Shown piece after piece: positions 35,694-47,616 of a stretch of 64,000 nucleotides of DNA. Position numbers and translations under genes: made by a program. The DNA lies in NCBI RefSeq assembly GCF_000013985.1, contig NC_008048.1:1550001-1614000 (forward strand), given 5' to 3'. Every line of letters begins with the position of its first letter. The first letter of the stretch is position 1. Below the pieces are notes generated by a model, which did not search any database, was not told the DNA's origin, and saw nothing but the letters and a program-made list of their open reading frames with translations. This DNA comes from Sphingopyxis alaskensis RB2256. GTDB taxonomy: Bacteria; Pseudomonadota; Alphaproteobacteria; Sphingomonadales; Sphingomonadaceae.

Positions 35694-35762
35694 CGGTTCG
35701 CGTCGTCCTTAGGCGAGGCGGACGGGACGGTCCAGCAATTTGCCCGAGGTAGATGGCGAGAG

Positions 35763-36116
35763 TCACCTTTCGGGCCGCGTCCAGATCCAGCTACCCGTCA
35801 CGACCGCCACGATCACCGGCACCATCGCCCATGGCCACGGCGCAAACGCCAGTGCGAGCGCGATGCTCGCGGCGAAGGCAATCGACGCCGCGACCTTGCC
35901 CCTGCGGCTGATCGCGCCATGGTCGCGCCATGCAACGATATGCGGGCCGAAGGTCGCATGCAACAGCAGCCAGGCCTCAAGCCGCGGCGACGAGCGCGCA
36001 AAGCAGAAGGCGGCGAGGATGACGAAGGGCACCGTCGGCAGCAACGGGACCACGGCGCCAATCGCCCCCAGGCCGAGCGACAACCAGCCCGCGACCAGAT
36101 AGAAATGCCGTTTCAT
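35763..36116 (-). CDS. YbaN family (DUF454) inner-membrane protein
   Basis: A 117-residue membrane protein with three or four helices. GWLSLGLGAIGAVVPLLPTVPF followed by FCFARSSPRLEAWL is the DUF454 signature. The start MKRHFYLVAG (36116) is preferred over upstream ATGs. The function is unknown; some members sit near heme or iron genes, and here it follows the ccm operon's promoter side. Confidence 0.85.
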   Translation of the reverse strand: MKRHFYLVAGWLSLGLGAIGAVVPLLPTVPFVILAAFCFARSSPRLEAWLLLHATFGPHIVAWRDHGAISRRGKVAASIAFAASIALALAFAPWPWAMVPVIVAVVTGSWIWTRPER

Positions 36117-36255
36117 GCCAGGCGGGCTTAGCGGAATACGGTCCCTGTGCCAGCCCGCATTCCGCCAGCCGGGTGACAGCCGGGATCGCGCCATAATTGC
36201 TTGATGCAAGGTCGCGCTTCCGGCCCTGGCCGGGATGACGGCGCGCGTTGCCGGA

Positions 36256-37305
36256 TCACCCGCGCCCGATCAGTTTTTGCGCCATACGGTCGGCGACGAC
36301 CGAGGCGGGGGTACCGCTCGCCTTGCTCTCGGCCCAGATTTCGGCGAGCCGGCCGGGGATCAGCCGGATACGGCTTTCGACCTCGTCCTGGCTTCCCTGT
36401 CCAAGATACTCCAGCGCGACATTGATGATCCCGCCGGCGTTGATGACATAGTCGGGGGCATAGACGATGCCGCGGTCGTGGATGCGCTGGCCGTCGAGAG
36501 CGGTTGCGAGCTGATTGTTTGCGCCGCCCGCGACGATCGGCACCTTCAACTTCTCGATGCTCCGTTCGGTCAGAATCGCACCCAGCGCATTGGGGCTGAG
36601 CACATCGGCCTCGATCTCCATGATCGCCGCCGAATCGGCGAGTTCGGCGCCCAGTTCCTCGGCGAGCGCCTTCGCGCGCGCCAGGTTGACGTCGGCGAGG
36701 GTCAGCTTCGCGCCCTCGGCCGCGAGCCGCCGCGCGACGCCACCGCCGACGCTGCCGACACCCTGGATCGCGACGCGCACATCTTTCGCGCTGTCGGTGC
36801 CCAACCCTTCGCGAATCGCCGCCTTGATGCCGAGGTAGACGCCGAGCGCGGTGAACGGCCCCGGATCGCCCCCGGCCTCGCCGCTCGCCACGGGCAGCCC
36901 GCTGACATGCTTCGTCTGCCTGGAAATCTCGACCATGTCGGCGTCGGTGATGCCGACATCCTCGGCGGTCACATAGGCGCCGCCGAGCGAATCGACAGCG
37001 CGCCCGAATGCGGCGAGCAGTTCGGGTCTCTTTTCCTGTCCTTCGTCGGCCAGGATCACGCCCTTGCCGCCGCCCATCGGCAGCCCCGCCATCGCATTTT
37101 TATAGCTCATCCCGCGCGACAGGCGCAGCGCGTCGGTGATTGCGGCGGCGCGCTGCGGATAATGCCAGTATCGCACGCCGCCCGCGCCGGGGCCAAGGTA
37201 TGTCGAGTGGACGGCGATAACCGCGGTCAGCCCGCTGGCGCGATCGCGGAACATGTGGACATGTTCGTGATCGTCGAAATCGGCGAAATCCCAGACAGCG
37301 GACAT
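36256..37305 (-). CDS. Glu/Leu/Phe/Val dehydrogenase, leucine-dehydrogenase-like
   Basis: A 349-residue NAD-linked amino acid dehydrogenase. Substrate and catalytic lysines are in MSYKNAMAGLPMGGGKGV (K69, K81), and the Rossmann motif is GVGSVGGGVARRL. The length and lack of an N-terminal extension fit leucine/valine dehydrogenases rather than glutamate dehydrogenase. It would feed branched-chain 2-oxo acids towards the leucine operon at 45.8 kb. GAGGAAG lies 6 bp before the ATG; an inverted repeat lies just upstream. Confidence 0.9.
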   Translation of the reverse strand: MSAVWDFADFDDHEHVHMFRDRASGLTAVIAVHSTYLGPGAGGVRYWHYPQRAAAITDALRLSRGMSYKNAMAGLPMGGGKGVILADEGQEKRPELLAAFGRAVDSLGGAYVTAEDVGITDADMVEISRQTKHVSGLPVASGEAGGDPGPFTALGVYLGIKAAIREGLGTDSAKDVRVAIQGVGSVGGGVARRLAAEGAKLTLADVNLARAKALAEELGAELADSAAIMEIEADVLSPNALGAILTERSIEKLKVPIVAGGANNQLATALDGQRIHDRGIVYAPDYVINAGGIINVALEYLGQGSQDEVESRIRLIPGRLAEIWAESKASGTPASVVADRMAQKLIGRG

Positions 37306-37315
37306 GGCAGCTTCC

Positions 37316-37345
37316 TCACGTTAAAAAATTACGTGAAGATGTAAT
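37316..37345. promoter_or_regulatory. Overlapping inverted repeats upstream of the leucine-dehydrogenase-like gene
   Basis: TCACGT (37316-37321) and ACGTGA (37331-37336) are separated by 9 A/T-rich bases. ATTAC (37328) and GTAAT (37341) form a second pair. They lie 10-40 bp before the ATG and may be operator sites. They resemble but do not match the LiuR-like palindrome. Confidence 0.35.
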
Positions 37346-37402
37346 AATCAAACAGGGGCAGCGAGTCACCCCAAAAGCGCCTGTCAGCGGCCCAAGCGAA
37401 AA

Positions 37403-37480
37403 TGGGGCGATCGACGGGACTTGAACCCGCGACCCCCGGTACCACAAACCGGTGCTCTAACCAACTGAGCTACGATCGCC
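37403..37480 (-). tRNA. tRNA-His (anticodon GTG)
   Basis: 78 nt including the extra G-1 that pairs with C73, the hallmark of histidine tRNA. The anticodon loop TTGTGGT lies in stem CCGGT/ACCGG; the T-loop GTTCAAGTC and CCA are encoded. Confidence 0.97.
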
Positions 37481-37581
37481 ATATGCCGCGCGAAACCGCC
37501 TGCGACAGCGCGCGGCGATAGGCGCGACCTCCCCTCTCGTCAAGCATTGTTCGCGTGGGCGCAAGTCCTTAAAAGCGCGCC

Positions 37582-38262
37582 ATGGCTGGCAGGGATCATG
37601 TCGACATGGCGTCTTCGGGCGCCGACCGCACCGCAGCGCGGCTTGCCGCCGTCCCCGGCATCCGCCGCGCGCCGACATCCAGGCTCGAACAGTTCATGCT
37701 GCCGCGCTTCCTCGACGCCGAAACCTGCGCCGCGCTGATCGACCTGATCGACAGCGACGCGCGCCCGTCAACGATCGCCGATGCCAATGGCGACGCGGCG
37801 TTCCGCACCAGTTCGACCTGCGATCTCGACCACCGCCTTCCGATCGTGATCGCGGTCAACAACAAGCTTCACGACCTCACCGGCATTCCGCTCGCATATG
37901 GCGAGCCGTTGCAGGGCCAGCGTTACGACATCGGCGAGGAGTTCAAGGCGCACACCGACTATTTCGATCCGCACGGCGCCGACTGGGACACCTATTGCGC
38001 GGTGCCGGGGCAGCGGAGCTGGACCTTGATGATCTACCTCAACCAACCCGCCGCGGGCGGCGCGACGCGCTTCCTTGCGACCGGCAAGATGCACCAGCCC
38101 GAAGTCGGAAAGCTGCTCGCGTGGAACAATGTCCGACCCGATGGCACCATCAATCCCGACACGCTCCACCACGGGATGAAGGTGCGCAAGGGGCGCAAAT
38201 ATATCATCACCAAATGGTTCCGCGAACGGCCCTGGCCGTGGGCAGCGGGGGAGCTGGAATAA
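37582..38262 (+). CDS. 2OG-Fe(II) oxygenase, prolyl 4-hydroxylase-like
   Basis: A 226-residue cytosolic dioxygenase. The iron triad is H124-x-D126 (EFKAHTDYF) and H196 or H197 (DTLHHGMKV), with K206 as the 2-oxoglutarate ligand. The segment DWDTYCAVPGQRSWTLMIYL is typical of P4H alpha-type domains. Bacterial relatives hydroxylate prolines in proteins such as EF-Tu, but no substrate is evident here. A downstream ATG at 37606 is an alternative start. Confidence 0.88.
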   Translation: MAGRDHVDMASSGADRTAARLAAVPGIRRAPTSRLEQFMLPRFLDAETCAALIDLIDSDARPSTIADANGDAAFRTSSTCDLDHRLPIVIAVNNKLHDLTGIPLAYGEPLQGQRYDIGEEFKAHTDYFDPHGADWDTYCAVPGQRSWTLMIYLNQPAAGGATRFLATGKMHQPEVGKLLAWNNVRPDGTINPDTLHHGMKVRKGRKYIITKWFRERPWPWAAGELE

Positions 38263-38277
38263 AGGCCGCCTCAAAAC

Positions 38278-38357
38278 CCGTTCGTGTCGAGCGAAGTCGA
38301 GACACCGCGAAGGCATGCGCTCACGATGGGTGTCTCGACTTCGCTCGACACGAACGG
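38278..38357. repeat. Palindromic repeat, TTCGTGTCGAGCGAAGTCGA family (perfect 29 bp arms)
   Basis: Two perfect 29 bp arms (from CCGTTCGTGTCGAGCG) enclose a 22 bp centre between the convergent P4H-like and SIMPL genes. A decayed relative lies at 2272-2360. It is likely to act as a two-way terminator. Confidence 0.9.
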
Positions 38358-38392
38358 AAACGAGGGTCGGTCGCCGCCGACCCCCGTTAGAA

Positions 38393-39136
38393 TTACCGCA
38401 CCAGCCGATACTGGAAATTGAGTGTCAGCGTGTTCGACACCCGCCCCGGCTCGACCGGCGTCGACTTGGCATCGGCGGCAATCTCCATCCGCGCATAGGG
38501 CATCGGCGGTTGCGGACCGGCAAAGCCGCCCTCGCCGATCGACACCAGCTCGGCGGCGCGATAGCCGGCAAGGCGCGCATAATCGGTCGCCTTCGCCTCC
38601 GCCGCCTTGATCGCTGCACCGCGCGCGCCGACGAGCTGCGCGTCGGGATCTTTCATCGCGAACCACGGCCCCTCGATATTGGTGCCGCCCGCAGCGACCA
38701 GCGCATCGAGCAACGGGCCGATATCGTCGATTTTCCCGGTCGTCGCGCGCACTGTATTCGACACCTGATAGCCCAGGAAGCGCGGCGGCTGGCCGTCGGT
38801 GCGGTTGCTGTAGTCATATTGCGGCGACAGGTTGATCCCGCTCGTCTGGATGTCCTCGGCCTTGATCCCGCGCGCCTTGGCAGCCGCGATCAGCCTGTCC
38901 ATCGCCGCGGCATTGGCGCGCATCGCCTCGACCGCAGTGGGCGCGGTCGTCGTGACCCCGGCGCCGACGGTCGCCTGGTCGGGGCGCGAACGCACCTCCT
39001 CGCTGACGCTGAAGCTCAGGATCGGATGCTGCATCGTCGCCACCGTCCCTGTCGAACCTCCTTGCTGCGCGACGGCGGGCGCCGCCGCGATCAGGGCCAG
39101 TCCGGACGCCATGGCGGCGAGCATTTGCTTCGTCAT
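38393..39136 (-). CDS. SIMPL domain (DUF541) periplasmic protein
   Basis: A 247-residue exported protein with a signal peptide (1-23, AVA-Q). The DUF541/SIMPL pattern is visible in ISFSV-like LSFSVSEEVRSRPDQATVGAG, in AAKARGIKAEDIQTSGINLSPQYDY and in ALAEAR-type helix AIKAAEAKATDYARL. The family is widespread in envelopes; its role is unknown. The ATG at 39136 fits the signal peptide; an earlier ATG does not. Confidence 0.88.
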   Translation of the reverse strand: MTKQMLAAMASGLALIAAAPAVAQQGGSTGTVATMQHPILSFSVSEEVRSRPDQATVGAGVTTTAPTAVEAMRANAAAMDRLIAAAKARGIKAEDIQTSGINLSPQYDYSNRTDGQPPRFLGYQVSNTVRATTGKIDDIGPLLDALVAAGGTNIEGPWFAMKDPDAQLVGARGAAIKAAEAKATDYARLAGYRAAELVSIGEGGFAGPQPPMPYARMEIAADAKSTPVEPGRVSNTLTLNFQYRLVR

Positions 39137-39270
39137 TTCATTCTCCTGTGAACCGGGCTTGCGGTCTTTCATGCTTTCCACCCCGTAACGCAGACGGAGC
39201 GGGCGCGTTCCGGCCTTTGCGCGCAGGGCGCTTGCATGATGCTGAACGCGCCAGTAGCGAGCCGTTCATC

Positions 39271-41052
<1,782 letters not shown>

Positions 41053-41120
41053 GCGGGGCCGGTCCCGACCGAAACGAAACGACCATTTCGGGGTGGGGAG
41101 CGGACTGTCGCCTTACTGTT

Positions 41121-41142
41121 GCCCCCCGGCTTTCGCCGGGGC
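41121..41142. terminator. Hairpin between convergent uup and cysQ
   Basis: CCCCGGC-TTTC-GCCGGGG (41124-41141) lies 70 bp after uup and 18 bp after cysQ's stop. No long T run follows, so termination is only probable. Confidence 0.5.
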
Positions 41143-41159
41143 ACGGCTGCTGTGAGGCG

Positions 41160-41906
41160 CTACCGGCCAAACTCCCGCGCCCGTCGCAACACCGTCTCCG
41201 CCAGCTCCTTGCGACAGATCAGCAGGTCGGGAAGATAGGTGTCGGCATTGTTGTAGCGCAGCGGCGACCCGTCGGCGCGGCTCACATGGAGACCCGCGGC
41301 CGCCGCCACCGCGGCGGGGGCACAATTGTCCCATTCATATTGCCCGCCGGTGTGCAGATAGATGTCGGCCTCGCCGCGCACGACCGCCATCGCCTTCGCG
41401 CCGGCCGACCCCATCGCGACCAGTTCGGCACCGAGCCGTTCGGCGACGAACAGGGCTTCGGCGGCGGGGCGCGTGCGGCTGACCAGCATCTTTGGCGGGT
41501 GGTTCGGCGGCGCGAGCGGCGGCGGCGACGCCGATGTCAGCGTCACGCCCAGCCCCGGCAGCGCGACCGCGCCGACCGCGGCAACGCCATCGATCGCCAG
41601 CGCGACATGCACCGCCCAGTCGCTCCGCCCCTCGCCATATTCGCGCGTGCCGTCGAGCGGATCGACGATCCACACGCGCGAACGGGCGCAGCGCGCCACA
41701 TTGTCCTTCTCCTCTTCGGAGAGCAGCGCATCGCCGGGGCGTGCCGCGCGGATTTCGCGGCACAGCATCGCATTGGCGGCCTCGTCGCCCGCCTGCCCCA
41801 GCGCCTTGCCTTCAAGGTCGCCGCGCGCACGCAGGTCGAGCAAAATCGCCCCTGCCGCTGCCGCGAGGCGCTGCGCAAGCTGGTCGTCGGTCTCGGCCGT
41901 GCTCAT
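41160..41906 (-). CDS. cysQ: 3'(2'),5'-bisphosphate nucleotidase
   Basis: A 248-residue inositol-phosphatase-fold enzyme that removes 3'-phosphoadenosine 5'-phosphate made during sulfate assimilation. Metal-binding motifs are [23 protein letters not shown] and [14 protein letters not shown]. It overlaps cysNC by 4 bp, and that context supports the CysQ role over inositol monophosphatase. Confidence 0.92.
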   Translation of the reverse strand: MSTAETDDQLAQRLAAAAGAILLDLRARGDLEGKALGQAGDEAANAMLCREIRAARPGDALLSEEEKDNVARCARSRVWIVDPLDGTREYGEGRSDWAVHVALAIDGVAAVGAVALPGLGVTLTSASPPPLAPPNHPPKMLVSRTRPAAEALFVAERLGAELVAMGSAGAKAMAVVRGEADIYLHTGGQYEWDNCAPAAVAAAAGLHVSRADGSPLRYNNADTYLPDLLICRKELAETVLRRAREFGR

Positions 41907-43804
41907 CCGAGCAGATGCTCGACAATCAGATCGGCCGCGGCCTCGGGCGACATCGCGGTCGTGTCGATGCGGATTTCAGGCGTTTCGGGCGCTTCATAGG
42001 GGCTGTCGATGCCGGTGAAGTTCTTGAGCTGCCCCGCGCGCGCCTTCTTGTAGAGGCCCTTGACGTCGCGGCGCTCGGCCTCCTCCAGCGGCGTGTCGAT
42101 GAATATCTCGATGAACTCGCCTTCGGGCAGCATGGAGCGAACCATCTCGCGTTCGGCACGGAACGGCGAGATGAAGGCGGTGATGACGATCAACCCCGCA
42201 TCGGTCATCAACTTGGCGACCTCGCCGACACGGCGGATATTCTCGATCCGGTCGGCTTCGGTAAAGCCGAGATCCTTGTTGAGCCCATGCCGCACATTGT
42301 CGCCGTCGAGCAGGAAGCTGTGGCGGTTCATCCGGTGCAGCTTCTTTTCAACGAGGTTCGCGATCGTCGACTTGCCCGACCCCGACAGGCCCGTGAACCA
42401 CAGCAGCGCAGGCTTCTGATTTTTCAGGTTCGCGCGCATCTCGCGGCTGATGTCGCTTGCCTGCCAGTGGACATTCTGCGCGCGGCGAAGGCTGAAATGC
42501 AGCATCCCCGCGGCAACCGTCGCATTGGTCAGCTTGTCGATCAGGATGAAGCCGCCCAAGGTGCGGTTGTCGCCATAGGCCTCGAACACAATCGGCTTGT
42601 CGGTCGACAGTTCGACGACGCCGATGCCGTTGAGTTCGAGCGTCTTGGCCGCGAGATGGTCGAGCGTGTTGACGTTGATCTCATATTTGGGCGTCTGTAC
42701 CGTCGCCGACACGCTCTGCGTCGCGAGCTTCAGCCAATAGGCGCGACCGGGGATCATGGCCTCGTCGGCCATCCACACCAATGTCGCCTCGAACCGGTCG
42801 GCGGCTTCGGGGGGATTGTCGGCCGCCGCGATCACGTCGCCGCGCGAACAATCGACCTCGTCGGCCAGTGTCAGCGTGACCGATTGCCCTGCGACGGCTT
42901 CGCCGAGGTCGCCGTCAAGCGTGACGATGCGGTCGATCGTCGTCGTCTTGCCGCTCGGCAGGATGCGCACCGGATCGCCGGGCTTGACGGTGCCGCTCGC
43001 AAGCTGGCCCGCGAAGCCCCTGAAGTCGAGGTTGGGGCGGTTGACCCATTGCACCGGCATACGAAAGGGCTTCGCTTCGTCGGCGGCGGCGGCGATCTCG
43101 ACCGTCTCGAGATGTTCGATCAGCGTCGGTCCCTTGAACCAGGGCATGTTCTTCGACAGCGCGGTGATATTGTCGCCCCTGAACCCCGAAATGGGGATGG
43201 CTGTAAAGCCGGTGATACCGATTTCGCTCGCAAAGGCGCGATAACTCAGCAGGATGCGCTCGAACACCGCCTTGTCGTATCCGACAAGGTCCATCTTGTT
43301 CACGGCGAGCACGATATGCTTGATGCCGATGAGGTGCGCGAGGAAGCTGTGACGCCGCGTCTGGGTGAGCACGCCCTTTCGCGCGTCCACCAGAATGACG
43401 GCCAGATCGGCGGTCGAGGCGCCGGTGACCATGTTGCGCGTGTACTGCTCGTGCCCCGGCGTGTCGGCGACGATGAACTTGCGCTTCTCGGTCGTAAAAA
43501 AGCGATAGGCGACGTCGATCGTGATCCCCTGCTCGCGCTCGGCGGCGAGGCCATCGACGAGCAAAGCAAAGTCGATCTCCTGCCCCTGCGTGCCGACGCG
43601 CTTGCTGTCGGCCTCGAGCGCCGCAAGCTGGTCCTCGAAAATCATCTTGCTGTCATAGAGCAGCCGCCCGATCAGCGTCGACTTGCCGTCGTCGACCGAT
43701 CCACAGGTGATGAAGCGCAGCAGCGACTTCTTCTCGTGACCCGCGAGATAGGCGTCGATGTCCTGGGCGATCAGCGCGTCGGTGACGTAGATGGGATCGG
43801 TCAT
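41903..43804 (-). CDS. cysNC: Bifunctional sulfate adenylyltransferase subunit 1 / APS kinase
   Basis: A 633-residue fusion. The N-terminal two thirds is the CysN GTPase ([38 protein letters not shown]), which drives ATP sulfurylase. The C-terminal third is APS kinase ([20 protein letters not shown], then [16 protein letters not shown]). It converts sulfate to PAPS together with CysD. It abuts cysD (shared base 43804). Confidence 0.96.
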   Translation of the reverse strand: MTDPIYVTDALIAQDIDAYLAGHEKKSLLRFITCGSVDDGKSTLIGRLLYDSKMIFEDQLAALEADSKRVGTQGQEIDFALLVDGLAAEREQGITIDVAYRFFTTEKRKFIVADTPGHEQYTRNMVTGASTADLAVILVDARKGVLTQTRRHSFLAHLIGIKHIVLAVNKMDLVGYDKAVFERILLSYRAFASEIGITGFTAIPISGFRGDNITALSKNMPWFKGPTLIEHLETVEIAAAADEAKPFRMPVQWVNRPNLDFRGFAGQLASGTVKPGDPVRILPSGKTTTIDRIVTLDGDLGEAVAGQSVTLTLADEVDCSRGDVIAAADNPPEAADRFEATLVWMADEAMIPGRAYWLKLATQSVSATVQTPKYEINVNTLDHLAAKTLELNGIGVVELSTDKPIVFEAYGDNRTLGGFILIDKLTNATVAAGMLHFSLRRAQNVHWQASDISREMRANLKNQKPALLWFTGLSGSGKSTIANLVEKKLHRMNRHSFLLDGDNVRHGLNKDLGFTEADRIENIRRVGEVAKLMTDAGLIVITAFISPFRAEREMVRSMLPEGEFIEIFIDTPLEEAERRDVKGLYKKARAGQLKNFTGIDSPYEAPETPEIRIDTTAMSPEAAADLIVEHLLG

Positions 43805-44709
43805 CAGAAGTAGCCCTCCTGCTTCTTCTTCTCCATGCTGGCATCACCGCTGTCCTTGTCGATGATGCGCCCCTGGCGTTCGCTGGTCGTCGTCAGCAGC
43901 ATCTCCTGAATGACCTCGGACAATGTTTTCGCCTCGCTCTCGACCGCGCCGGTGAGCGGATAACAACCCAGCGTGCGGAAGCGCACCGAGCGGAGGGTCG
44001 GCACTTCACCGGGCCGCAGCGGAAAGCGATCGTCATCGACCATCAGCAAAAGGCCGTCGCGCTCCACCGTCGGGCGCGGCGCGGCAAAATAGAGCGGCAC
44101 GATCGGGATATTTTCGCGCGCGATATATTGCCAGATGTCGAGCTCGGTCCAGTTGGAGATCGGGAACACACGGATGCTCTCGCCCTTCGCCTTGCGCGCG
44201 TTGTAGAGATTCCACAGTTCGGGCCGCTGCTTCTTGGGATCCCAGCCGTGGCTCGCGGTGCGGAAGGAAAAGATACGTTCCTTCGCACGGCTCTTTTCCT
44301 CGTCGCGCCGCGCGCCGCCGAAAGCGACATCGAAGCCGTGGAGATCGAGCGCCTGCTTGAGCCCCTCGGTCTTCCACATGTCGGTATGCAGCGGGCCATG
44401 GTCGAACGGATTGATGCCCCGCGCTTTCGCTTCGGGGTTCTGATGGACGATGAGTTCCATGCCGCTCTCGGCCGCCATCCGGTCGCGCAGCTCGTACATC
44501 GCCCGGAACTTCCACGTCGTGTCGACGTGCAGCAGCGGGAAGGGCGGCGGCGAGGGATAAAAGGCCTTGCGCGCGAGGTGCAGCATCACCGCGCTGTCCT
44601 TGCCCACGCTGTACAGCATCACGGGCTTCGCCGCGTCGGCCATCACTTCGCGCATGATATGGATGCTCTCGGCCTCCAGCCGGTCGAGATGGGTCAGCGT
44701 ATCGGTCAT
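43804..44709 (-). CDS. cysD: Sulfate adenylyltransferase subunit 2
   Basis: A 301-residue PP-loop ATP sulfurylase subunit. [20 protein letters not shown] is the PP-loop, [20 protein letters not shown] is a family signature, and [20 protein letters not shown] precedes the C-terminus. The ATG at 44709 gives the common start [20 protein letters not shown]. It is first of cysD-cysNC-cysQ, 82 bp after the LysR gene. Confidence 0.96.
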   Translation of the reverse strand: MTDTLTHLDRLEAESIHIMREVMADAAKPVMLYSVGKDSAVMLHLARKAFYPSPPPFPLLHVDTTWKFRAMYELRDRMAAESGMELIVHQNPEAKARGINPFDHGPLHTDMWKTEGLKQALDLHGFDVAFGGARRDEEKSRAKERIFSFRTASHGWDPKKQRPELWNLYNARKAKGESIRVFPISNWTELDIWQYIARENIPIVPLYFAAPRPTVERDGLLLMVDDDRFPLRPGEVPTLRSVRFRTLGCYPLTGAVESEAKTLSEVIQEMLLTTTSERQGRIIDKDSGDASMEKKKQEGYF

Positions 44710-44791
44710 GCCCTGCCCTTGCCGCCCCTCCATGAAGCGATCAAGCTGTATGGCCTTTCGGCGCTGCAAGCCAGACTTGGGAGGCTGGCCA

Positions 44792-45694
44792 TCACAAGGC
44801 CGGATCGACCTTTGCCTGCCGCCACTCGGCGGCGATCGCGCCGATCATCTCGCGTGCGTGCGCCAGCCGCGGCGCCACGTCGGGCAGCGCCGCCCAGGCG
44901 GGATCGGCGATCAGCCCGAGTTCGCGGCGAAAATCATAGCCCGCGACCTTGAGCGGCACGATCCCGTCGATCGCCAGCGACACCGGCGCGGTGGTGATGC
45001 CGATGCCCGCGGCGACCATCCGCAGGCACCGCTCATCGCTTTCGCTGCGCAGCGCGAAACGCGGCCGTACGCCGTGGCGCGTGAAAAAGCGGCTGGTGGC
45101 GGCCAGAAACTCGCACGAACGCCGCGCGATCATCGTTTCGGCGGCGAGCTCGTCGGGCGTGACTTCGATGCGACCGACGAGCGGATGGTCGGCGGCAACG
45201 AACATTGTCAACGGTTCGTCATAGAGCGGCGTGACATGCTCCCCGCGCTCGCCGGGACGTAGCCCGCCGATCGCCATATGGATGCGCGCGCTGCCCAGCG
45301 CGGCGCGAAGCTCGGCATCGCCGTTTTCGACGATCTCGATCGCAAAACTCGGACGCAGCGCCGCGACGATCGCCTGCAACAGTTCGCCGGACAGCGACCG
45401 GATCACACCAAGCTTCAGCTCGGCCGCCTGCTGTTCGCCGGTGCGGCCGAAATCGTCCGCCGCGCGAAATCCGCGGTCGAGGTCGCGCGCGATCGGCAGG
45501 AAACGGCCGCCCGCTTCGGTCAGGCGTATCTGCCGTCGGTTGCGCAGGAACAACGGTGTCCCGACCAGCCTTTCCAGTTCGGCGATCCCCGCCGACAGCG
45601 CTGGCTGGGTGACACGGATGCGCAAAGCCGCCTGCGTGAAGCTGCCTGCATCGACGACAGCGAGAAATTGCCGGATATGCGCGCGTTTAATCAT
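44792..45694 (-). CDS. LysR-family transcriptional regulator
   Basis: A 300-residue LTTR. The winged helix is [32 protein letters not shown] (about 10-41) and the effector domain starts near [10 protein letters not shown]. It is divergent from the leucine operon (100 bp apart) and upstream of cysD in the same direction, so it could control either. Divergent control of ivd is the more usual LTTR arrangement. A CATA-N9-TATG palindrome (45692-45708) over its start codon is a candidate autoregulatory site. Confidence 0.88.
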   Translation of the reverse strand: MIKRAHIRQFLAVVDAGSFTQAALRIRVTQPALSAGIAELERLVGTPLFLRNRRQIRLTEAGGRFLPIARDLDRGFRAADDFGRTGEQQAAELKLGVIRSLSGELLQAIVAALRPSFAIEIVENGDAELRAALGSARIHMAIGGLRPGERGEHVTPLYDEPLTMFVAADHPLVGRIEVTPDELAAETMIARRSCEFLAATSRFFTRHGVRPRFALRSESDERCLRMVAAGIGITTAPVSLAIDGIVPLKVAGYDFRRELGLIADPAWAALPDVAPRLAHAREMIGAIAAEWRQAKVDPAL

Positions 45695-45708
45695 AGATTT
45701 TGTTTATG
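45692..45708. promoter_or_regulatory. Candidate LysR box (T-N11-A) in the LysR/ivd divergent region
   Basis: CATA-GATTTTGTT-TATG is a short palindrome containing the T-N11-A pattern, overlapping the LysR gene's ATG. It is short, so the call is tentative. Confidence 0.35.
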
Positions 45709-45794
45709 CCGAACTGCGATCTCTTTCAATTTCCATATGCTGGGTTTTTGGGGCACTATCCCCTCCCGTCCGGCCCTCGATCGACAGGTACTCC

Positions 45795-46964
45795 ATGCGC
45801 GCCACCCCCGATTTCGACTTTGCGCTCGGCGAAACCGCCGACATGATCCGCGAAACCACCGCCCGCTTCGCCGACGAGCAGATTGCGCCGCTCGCCGCCA
45901 GGGCCGATGCGGAGGACTGGTTCCCGCGCGACGAGCTGTGGACGGCGATGGGCGCACTCGGCCTCCATGGCATCACCGTCGAGGAGGAGTTCGGAGGGCT
46001 CGGCCTCGGCTATCTCGAACATGTCATCGCGGTTGAAGAGGTTTCGCGCGCCAGCGCCGCGATCGGCCTCTCCTACGGCGCGCACTCGAACCTTTGCGTC
46101 AATCAGATCCGCCGCTGGGGCAACGCCGAGCAGAAAGCGAAATATCTGCCGAAACTGATCTCGGGCGAGCATGTCGGCAGTCTCGCCATGTCCGAAGCCG
46201 GGGCGGGCAGCGATGTGGTGTCGATGAAGCTGAAGGCCGACAAGGTGCAGGGCGGCTATGTCCTCAACGGCACGAAGTTCTGGATCACCAACGCGAGCCA
46301 CGCCGACACGCTGGTCGTCTATGCCAAGACCTCACCCGACGCGGGATCGCGGGGAATTACGGCCTTTTTGATCGAAAAGGACATGCCGGGGTTCAGCATC
46401 GGGCAAAAGATCGACAAGGTCGGGATGCGCGGCAGCCCGACCGCCGAACTGGTTTTCACCGATTGTGAAGTGTCCGAAGAGCAGGTGATGGGGCCGGAGA
46501 ACGGCGGCGTCGGCGTGCTGATGTCGGGGCTCGATTATGAGCGCGTCGTGCTCGCCGGGCTCCAGCTCGGCATCATGCAGGCGTGCCTCGACACGGTCAT
46601 CCCTTACGTGCGCGAGCGCAAGCAGTTCGGCAAGCCGATCGGCGCGTTCCAGCTGATGCAGGCCAAGGTCGCCGACATGTATGTCATGCTCCAGTCGGCG
46701 CGCTCCTATGTCTATAACGTCGCCAAGGCGTGCGACGCAGGCCAGACGACGCGCTTCGACGCCGCGGGCGCGATCCTGCTCGCGAGCGAGAGCGCGGTAA
46801 AGGTTGCGGGCGAGGCGATTCAGGCCCTCGGCGGCGCGGGCTATACGAAGGACTGGCCGGTCGAGCGTTACTGGCGCGACGCCAAGCTGCTCGACATCGG
46901 CGCGGGCACCAACGAAATCCGCCGGATGCTGATCGGCCGCGAACTGATCGGCGCCGGCGCGTGA
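45795..46964 (+). CDS. ivd: Isovaleryl-CoA dehydrogenase
   Basis: A 389-residue FAD enzyme oxidising isovaleryl-CoA in leucine breakdown. The catalytic Glu is E249 in [16 protein letters not shown], the position characteristic of isovaleryl-CoA dehydrogenases. [19 protein letters not shown] and [19 protein letters not shown] are FAD/substrate motifs, and [20 protein letters not shown] ends the protein. It is the first gene of the operon; its stop overlaps the next gene's GTG. Confidence 0.94.
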   Translation: MRATPDFDFALGETADMIRETTARFADEQIAPLAARADAEDWFPRDELWTAMGALGLHGITVEEEFGGLGLGYLEHVIAVEEVSRASAAIGLSYGAHSNLCVNQIRRWGNAEQKAKYLPKLISGEHVGSLAMSEAGAGSDVVSMKLKADKVQGGYVLNGTKFWITNASHADTLVVYAKTSPDAGSRGITAFLIEKDMPGFSIGQKIDKVGMRGSPTAELVFTDCEVSEEQVMGPENGGVGVLMSGLDYERVVLAGLQLGIMQACLDTVIPYVRERKQFGKPIGAFQLMQAKVADMYVMLQSARSYVYNVAKACDAGQTTRFDAAGAILLASESAVKVAGEAIQALGGAGYTKDWPVERYWRDAKLLDIGAGTNEIRRMLIGRELIGAGA

Positions 46965-47308
46965 TCTGGCTCTGGCTGTCGGCGGCGGGCATGACGACGA
47001 CGGCCGCGATCCACGCCATTCTTGGCGAGCGGCGGTTGATGGGGCCGGTGATGATGCTCGATCAGGGCATCATGGGGGTCGACCTTGCGCGCCGCGTCTT
47101 TCGCCTCGCATGGCATGCGTTGTCGCTACTGATGCTCGTATCGGCGGCATCGGTCGTCTGGCCCGGCAGCCCACGCGGGCTGATCCTGCTTATCGGCGCG
47201 GCATGGCTCGCGACGGGCCTTTTCGACGCCGTCTATACGCGCGGGCGCCACATCGGCTGGCCCTTCCTTGCGGCTTCGGGCGCCTGCGCGCTGCTGGGGG
47301 CGACATGA
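46961..47308 (+). CDS. Small membrane protein of unknown function in the leucine operon
   Basis: A 115-residue protein with about four hydrophobic segments. It starts at a GTG that overlaps the ivd stop (GTGA), and its own end overlaps the next gene (ATGA), so it is tightly coupled. A conserved-looking face carries [14 protein letters not shown] and [13 protein letters not shown] with several His, Arg and Met residues. I do not recognise the family with confidence. Confidence 0.65.
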   Translation: MIWLWLSAAGMTTTAAIHAILGERRLMGPVMMLDQGIMGVDLARRVFRLAWHALSLLMLVSAASVVWPGSPRGLILLIGAAWLATGLFDAVYTRGRHIGWPFLAASGACALLGAT

Positions 47309-47583
47309 GCGAGACGCTGCTCGACGCGCTTCAATATTATGGCGCCGCCGCGGCGACCTTTGCCGCGCTGATCGTCTCGCTCAACCTTGGCGAACGGTGG
47401 ACCGGCTGGGCGTTCGTCATTTTCGTGACCAGCAGCCTCGCGCTGATCGCCTGGGGCTTCCTCCAGTCGGACAGCGAAGGCATCGGGTGGCAGAATATCG
47501 CGCTGCTTTGTATCAACTGCGTCGGCGTTTATCGCCACCTTATCCGCAAGAAGCCGGGCGACCCCGCGGCCGCGCAGGAATAG
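47305..47583 (+). CDS. Small three-helix membrane protein of unknown function
   Basis: A 92-residue protein with three hydrophobic helices (about 11-28, 33-52, 61-76) and a basic end, YRHLIRKKPGDP. It overlaps the preceding gene by 4 bp and lies 33 bp before mccB. The motif WQNIALLCINCVGVYR resembles short PnuC/SemiSWEET-like bundles but this is only a visual likeness. A transport or anchoring role in isovalerate use is possible. Confidence 0.6.
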   Translation: MSETLLDALQYYGAAAATFAALIVSLNLGERWTGWAFVIFVTSSLALIAWGFLQSDSEGIGWQNIALLCINCVGVYRHLIRKKPGDPAAAQE

Positions 47584-47616
47584 CGACATGACAAGTGCAA
47601 AGGGAGATTCGGCAAG

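Noticed and set aside
41492..43813. A 773-codon open frame antisense to cysNC and cysQ
   Set aside because: It is a shadow of cysNC, whose GTPase and kinase motifs are intact.
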